DNA from: Thiofilum sp039797965
Lineage (GTDB): Bacteria > Pseudomonadota > Gammaproteobacteria > Thiotrichales > Thiotrichaceae
NCBI GenBank assembly: GCA_039797965.1
Contig: JBDKGX010000103.1
Coordinates: 1 to 8,640, forward strand
DNA: 8,640 bases
Direction: 5' to 3'
Shown here: positions 6,184-8,640 of the stretch, piece by piece
Position numbering within the stretch: position 1 is the stretch's first letter
How the letters are laid out: each line of letters opens with the position of its first letter
The notes under the pieces: generated by a model
The model's database searches: none
Told to the model about the DNA's origin: nothing
The model's input: only the letters and a program-made list of their open reading frames with translations
Program-made: the position numbers and the translations under genes

Positions 6184-7652
6184 TTAACAGGTGTAGAATT
6201 ATCTGGAAGCCAAGGTTTTAGACAGGCTAAATCTTTAACACAAGGATCAGTTAAAGTATGCAAAAAAGCAATGAGAGCTTGTAAGTCTTTATGCGAGTAC
6301 TTTTGACTAGGTATATCTACGCCATACAATAGCATTTGATTTAGACCTTCGGCTAAATGATCAGCGGCTAAACCCTCCACTGATAATCCTGACGTATCGT
6401 AATGACTAGCTTCCGTAACCGGATCAAGCATATGCCGTACTGCGGCACTCAAAGTAGAATAAGCGCCATTGTGTCCCCAAGGTCCTGTCTCAGTCACATT
6501 CAGCAGACTTGGTGTACGAAATAAAAACTTATCCTCATCCTTATGAGTAATAAACCATCTGCCGTAATCGGCTTCTTCAGGCTGAGAGCGAAAAGGTCTT
6601 TTTAATGTAATGGGTGGCATTAAAGTGCGATGTAGATCTTCATCCGTAAAGGAGTCCCCTTGGTGACAACGGGCGCAGTCAAAGCCTCCTTGCTCAGCGC
6701 TACGAAAGAACAGTAATGCTCCTTGCTTAGCTGTTTCGCTAATAGCATCAGGATTACCCTCTAAATAATGCTTCCAGGGGTTATTAATAAATACTTGAGA
6801 GCGTATATAAGCGGTTAAAGCCTCTACGGTGCGTTCATGAGTAACTAAAGCCACAGCTACGCCATCAGGCATATTAAAACCTTGACGAAAGCGCCCTAAC
6901 CACACATTGGGTACAGGCGAAAAACGCTGTTCTTGTGAAGTACTATATTCATCAATATTAATCACACACATAGAAGGTAGTGGCTGGGTAAGGTCAAAAG
7001 ACTGAGTAATTTTAGAGCGTTGCATAACGGCTAATTGAATCGCAGCTTGTGGCAAATTTCGCCCTGCTTGCAAATCAGGCTCACCTACTTTAACTAAGGG
7101 TGTAGTAATCCCACCTTTGCTACCGTTGTGTTGAGCTGTGGGGTTAAGTGCTTGTACTCGTCCATCATGGAATAGGGTTTTGTCCCATAAAGTACTATTG
7201 AAAGTACTGGGTGCATTGCGTACAGGTAATAAAGTTCGACCACGATGAAAGAAGTAGTCTGGAATAGTTTCAGGAATTGCAGGTGCCATTATACCACTGG
7301 CAAGCGCTCTTCTAATGGTGCCACCTTGGCTAGGGTCGTGACATTGAGCACAACTGAGAGGCGTCGTACTTAACAAATTAGCCTGAAAAAAAAGCTGTTT
7401 GCCTAGTTGGACTCGTGAGTCCTGAGCGGGAGGGTAATCACGCCCATTACTGGGATCTCCGGTGAGTTGTAGTTGTTTGGCGATGTTTAAGACTTGTTGA
7501 TCTAGCTCTGTTAATACGGGTACTACTATTGTATTAGCAGTAGTCTGCGGGTTTGTTTGTTGTTGGTGGGTAGTAGAAGAGTTACAAGCGCCTAACATTA
7601 GACACAATAAGATAATTACGGTGTAACGATTAACGAGTTTAGGGTTGGTCAT
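6162..7652 (-). CDS. Di-haem cytochrome c peroxidase / MauG-family lipoprotein
   Basis: Two c-type haem-binding motifs are present, CAQCH (residues 101-105) and CARCH (326-330), numbered from the ATG at 7652. Between and after them are family landmarks: VRNAPSTFN (144-152), LFHDGR (160-165), FRTPSLLNV (378-386) and GPWGHNGAYSTL (390-401). This is the layout of bacterial di-haem peroxidases and MauG-like proteins, which reduce peroxide or oxidise partner proteins outside the cytoplasm. The N-terminus has Arg and Lys, a hydrophobic stretch and a lipobox LMLGAC with Cys23. The next residue is Asn, which favours the outer membrane. An extra cysteine pair occurs near the C-terminus (DPCVKDLAC). 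Start choice: the ATG at 7652 gives a classical signal sequence (MTNPKLVNRY); an in-frame ATG at 7667 would add five residues and cannot be excluded. Peroxidase versus MauG-type chemistry is unresolved. Confidence 0.9.
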   Translation of the reverse strand: MTNPKLVNRYTVIILLCLMLGACNSSTTHQQQTNPQTTANTIVVPVLTELDQQVLNIAKQLQLTGDPSNGRDYPPAQDSRVQLGKQLFFQANLLSTTPLSCAQCHDPSQGGTIRRALASGIMAPAIPETIPDYFFHRGRTLLPVRNAPSTFNSTLWDKTLFHDGRVQALNPTAQHNGSKGGITTPLVKVGEPDLQAGRNLPQAAIQLAVMQRSKITQSFDLTQPLPSMCVINIDEYSTSQEQRFSPVPNVWLGRFRQGFNMPDGVAVALVTHERTVEALTAYIRSQVFINNPWKHYLEGNPDAISETAKQGALLFFRSAEQGGFDCARCHQGDSFTDEDLHRTLMPPITLKRPFRSQPEEADYGRWFITHKDEDKFLFRTPSLLNVTETGPWGHNGAYSTLSAAVRHMLDPVTEASHYDTSGLSVEGLAADHLAEGLNQMLLYGVDIPSQKYSHKDLQALIAFLHTLTDPCVKDLACLKPWLPDNSTPVKSTPSSN

Positions 7653-7751
7653 TATTATTAATTCCATTTGTAACCCTATTACGTAGTATTGAATCCTGAT
7701 TAAATAACGTGGTTTTGATTAGATCAGAAATACTTATTAATACAGCAACAC

Positions 7752-7787
7752 TTTTAAGTAGGTATTAATTTTAACACCTACTTAAAA
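7752..7787. repeat. Perfect 12-bp inverted repeat between fis and the cytochrome peroxidase gene
   Basis: TTTTAAGTAGGT (7752-7763) is inverted exactly at 7776-7787, and three inner pairs can extend the hairpin past one mismatch. It starts 10 bp after the fis stop. The arms begin with T and end with A, so on either strand the T-run precedes the stem instead of following it, which is the reverse of an intrinsic terminator. It could still be the end signal of fis, an operator about 100 bp upstream of the peroxidase gene, or a stabilising 3' hairpin. Confidence 0.5.
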
Positions 7788-7796
7788 AAGTGATGA

Positions 7797-8048
7797 TTAC
7801 AGGAGGTTATGGCGCTTGAGTTTAGTTCTCAATGTAGCACGATTAATTCCCATACATTGTGCAGCTTTAGATTGGTTGCCATGGGTATAACGCATCATGA
7901 TTTCCATCATGGGACGTTCCACTTCATCTAATACTAAACGATAAACATTACTGGCTTCTTGATCGCCTAAATTATCCAAGTACTCTTGCAATGTGCGACG
8001 TACAGTTTCAGATAATGATGTATCTAAAGTGCGAGAAGATGTATTCAT
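7797..8048 (-). CDS. fis: Fis-family nucleoid-associated DNA-binding protein
   Basis: Fis is a dimeric DNA-bending protein that shapes the nucleoid and activates rRNA and other promoters. From the ATG at 8048 the protein has 83 residues (E. coli Fis has 98). The core aligns closely: LSETVRRTLQEYLDNL (12-27), VYRLVLDEVERPMM (35-48), then the helix-turn-helix GNQSKAAQCMGINRATLRTKL (57-77). DNA-contact residues Asn58, Asn69, Arg70, Thr72 and Arg74 are kept; Thr75 stands where E. coli has Lys90. Only about 10 residues precede the core instead of about 26, so the beta-hairpin arm used by E. coli Fis to activate DNA invertases seems reduced or absent. Starts at 8084 (ATG) or 8138 (TTG) would lengthen the N-terminus but have no better ribosome-binding site. 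No dusB gene lies upstream, unlike the common dusB-fis operon. Confidence 0.88.
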   Translation of the reverse strand: MNTSSRTLDTSLSETVRRTLQEYLDNLGDQEASNVYRLVLDEVERPMMEIMMRYTHGNQSKAAQCMGINRATLRTKLKRHNLL

Positions 8049-8640
8049 ATTTGTGCATACCTTAGTTAATTTTTGTGGGTGCATAAAATAGGGTTTGTCA
8101 AAATGCACCTCGTTGTTCTTCGGAGCAGGTGATTGCAAATATCCATTTCAGAAGTTCAAATTAGTTAAAACCAATCCGATCCTTATACAGGCCGATATAC
8201 TTCCCAATTGTATTGATCAGCTTCCCTACTGAAACATCATGTAACTCACTGATATAGAGCGGCGTATGGTTAAGAATAATGCACAACGATTTGTAAATAA
8301 GCACGCTTTTTCTAGATAAAAGGGCAGGTTATTAGTCTAATCGCTACTTTATCGTCCTACTCAAATCTCCGCGTTATATCCTAGATGTGCGTGAATGGTT
8401 GATAATTGCAGCCTTTTCCGGTGTTGTTATGAGTGGGCAATCACTGGAAAATGCTCCTTGACTTGCCTAATAGTTCGTTCTCAACTTTATAAATCCTAGT
8501 TATTAAACACTTAAAGGGGTTTATGTTTAATTTATCTATTTATTTGCAGTGACTAGCTTAACTAATTCTGAGTGAGAGCTAGTTTTGCTTAATCTGCTAA
8601 GTGAGCACGTTTGCCTCCAAATGTCTGAAACGACCAAATC
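8049..8640. other. Long region without a recognisable gene upstream of fis
   Basis: No convincing open reading frame on either strand covers this stretch of about 590 bp, and I see no tRNA, rRNA or insertion-sequence end. The left part must hold the fis promoter and leader. At 8552-8583 a 7-bp inverted repeat (ACTAGCT and AGCTAGT, 18-nt loop) is followed by TTT and could be a weak plus-strand terminator. A possible CDS start at 8621 (ATG, reading MSETTK) lacks a ribosome-binding site and cannot be judged from 20 bases. Confidence 0.55.

Noticed and set aside
7801..7931. Plus-strand AGGAGG followed by an ATG at 7809 and a 40-codon frame, antisense to fis
   Set aside because: The spacing is only 2 nt, the peptide resembles nothing, and the motif falls on the fis C-terminal codons, which explain the sequence.
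8049..8138. Longer Fis reading frame starting at a TTG (8138) or ATG (8084)
   Set aside because: Neither has a ribosome-binding site and the extra residues do not resemble the Fis N-terminus; the ATG at 8048 is the more economical choice, although the true start is not certain.
8523..8552. Short plus-strand frame MFNLSIYLQ preceded by AAAGGGG, possibly a leader peptide
   Set aside because: It is nine codons long with a 3-nt spacing, no clear attenuator structure and no known downstream gene inside the window.
8621..8640. Possible CDS start ATG reading MSETTK at the right edge
   Set aside because: No ribosome-binding site precedes it and only 20 bases are available.

Overview
The window looks like chromosomal DNA of a gammaproteobacterium that stores polyhydroxyalkanoate (PHA). 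PyrE (213 aa, same length as in E. coli), Psd and a Fis protein all resemble the gammaproteobacterial forms. The base composition is moderately AT-rich. A Thiothrix/Leucothrix-type relative is a possible guess, but nothing here proves it. There is no prophage, insertion sequence, CRISPR array, tRNA or rRNA that I can support.

Layout, left to right. A partial CoA-binding-domain protein (start of an NDP-forming acyl-CoA synthetase or Pat-type protein acetyltransferase) runs off the left edge on the minus strand (1-338). It is divergent from a histone-deacetylase-family amidohydrolase (442-1380, plus). That gene converges on phaC, a class I PHA synthase (1457-3670, minus), and a strong 16-bp hairpin lies between them. 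phaC is divergent from psd (phosphatidylserine decarboxylase, 3876-4724, plus). A small pentapeptide-repeat protein (4909-5379) and pyrE (5488-6129) follow on the plus strand, apparently each with its own signals. pyrE converges on a di-haem cytochrome c peroxidase/MauG-like lipoprotein (6162-7652, minus). Upstream of that is a stand-alone fis (7797-8048, minus), followed by about 590 bp in which I see no gene.

Most genes are housekeeping or stand alone. The most unusual object is the PHA synthase. After a complete catalytic body it carries about 145 extra residues: a lysine/alanine/proline-rich, histone-H1-like segment containing a tandem 23-residue duplication, then a Pro/Ala/Val-rich end. 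Comparable basic tails are known on the separate granule proteins PhaF and PhaM, which link PHA granules to the nucleoid; here the tail is fused to the enzyme. The two genes to its left belong to families that include lysine deacetylases and lysine acetyltransferases. This suggests, but does not show, that the tail's charge could be regulated.

At the DNA level the palindrome AGTACT is strikingly frequent (16 by hand count), and it forms arms of the two best terminators. Several clean dyads sit in the intergenic regions: 377-394, 3818-3832 (inside the proposed psd promoter), 4827-4872 and 7752-7787. They are candidate operators.
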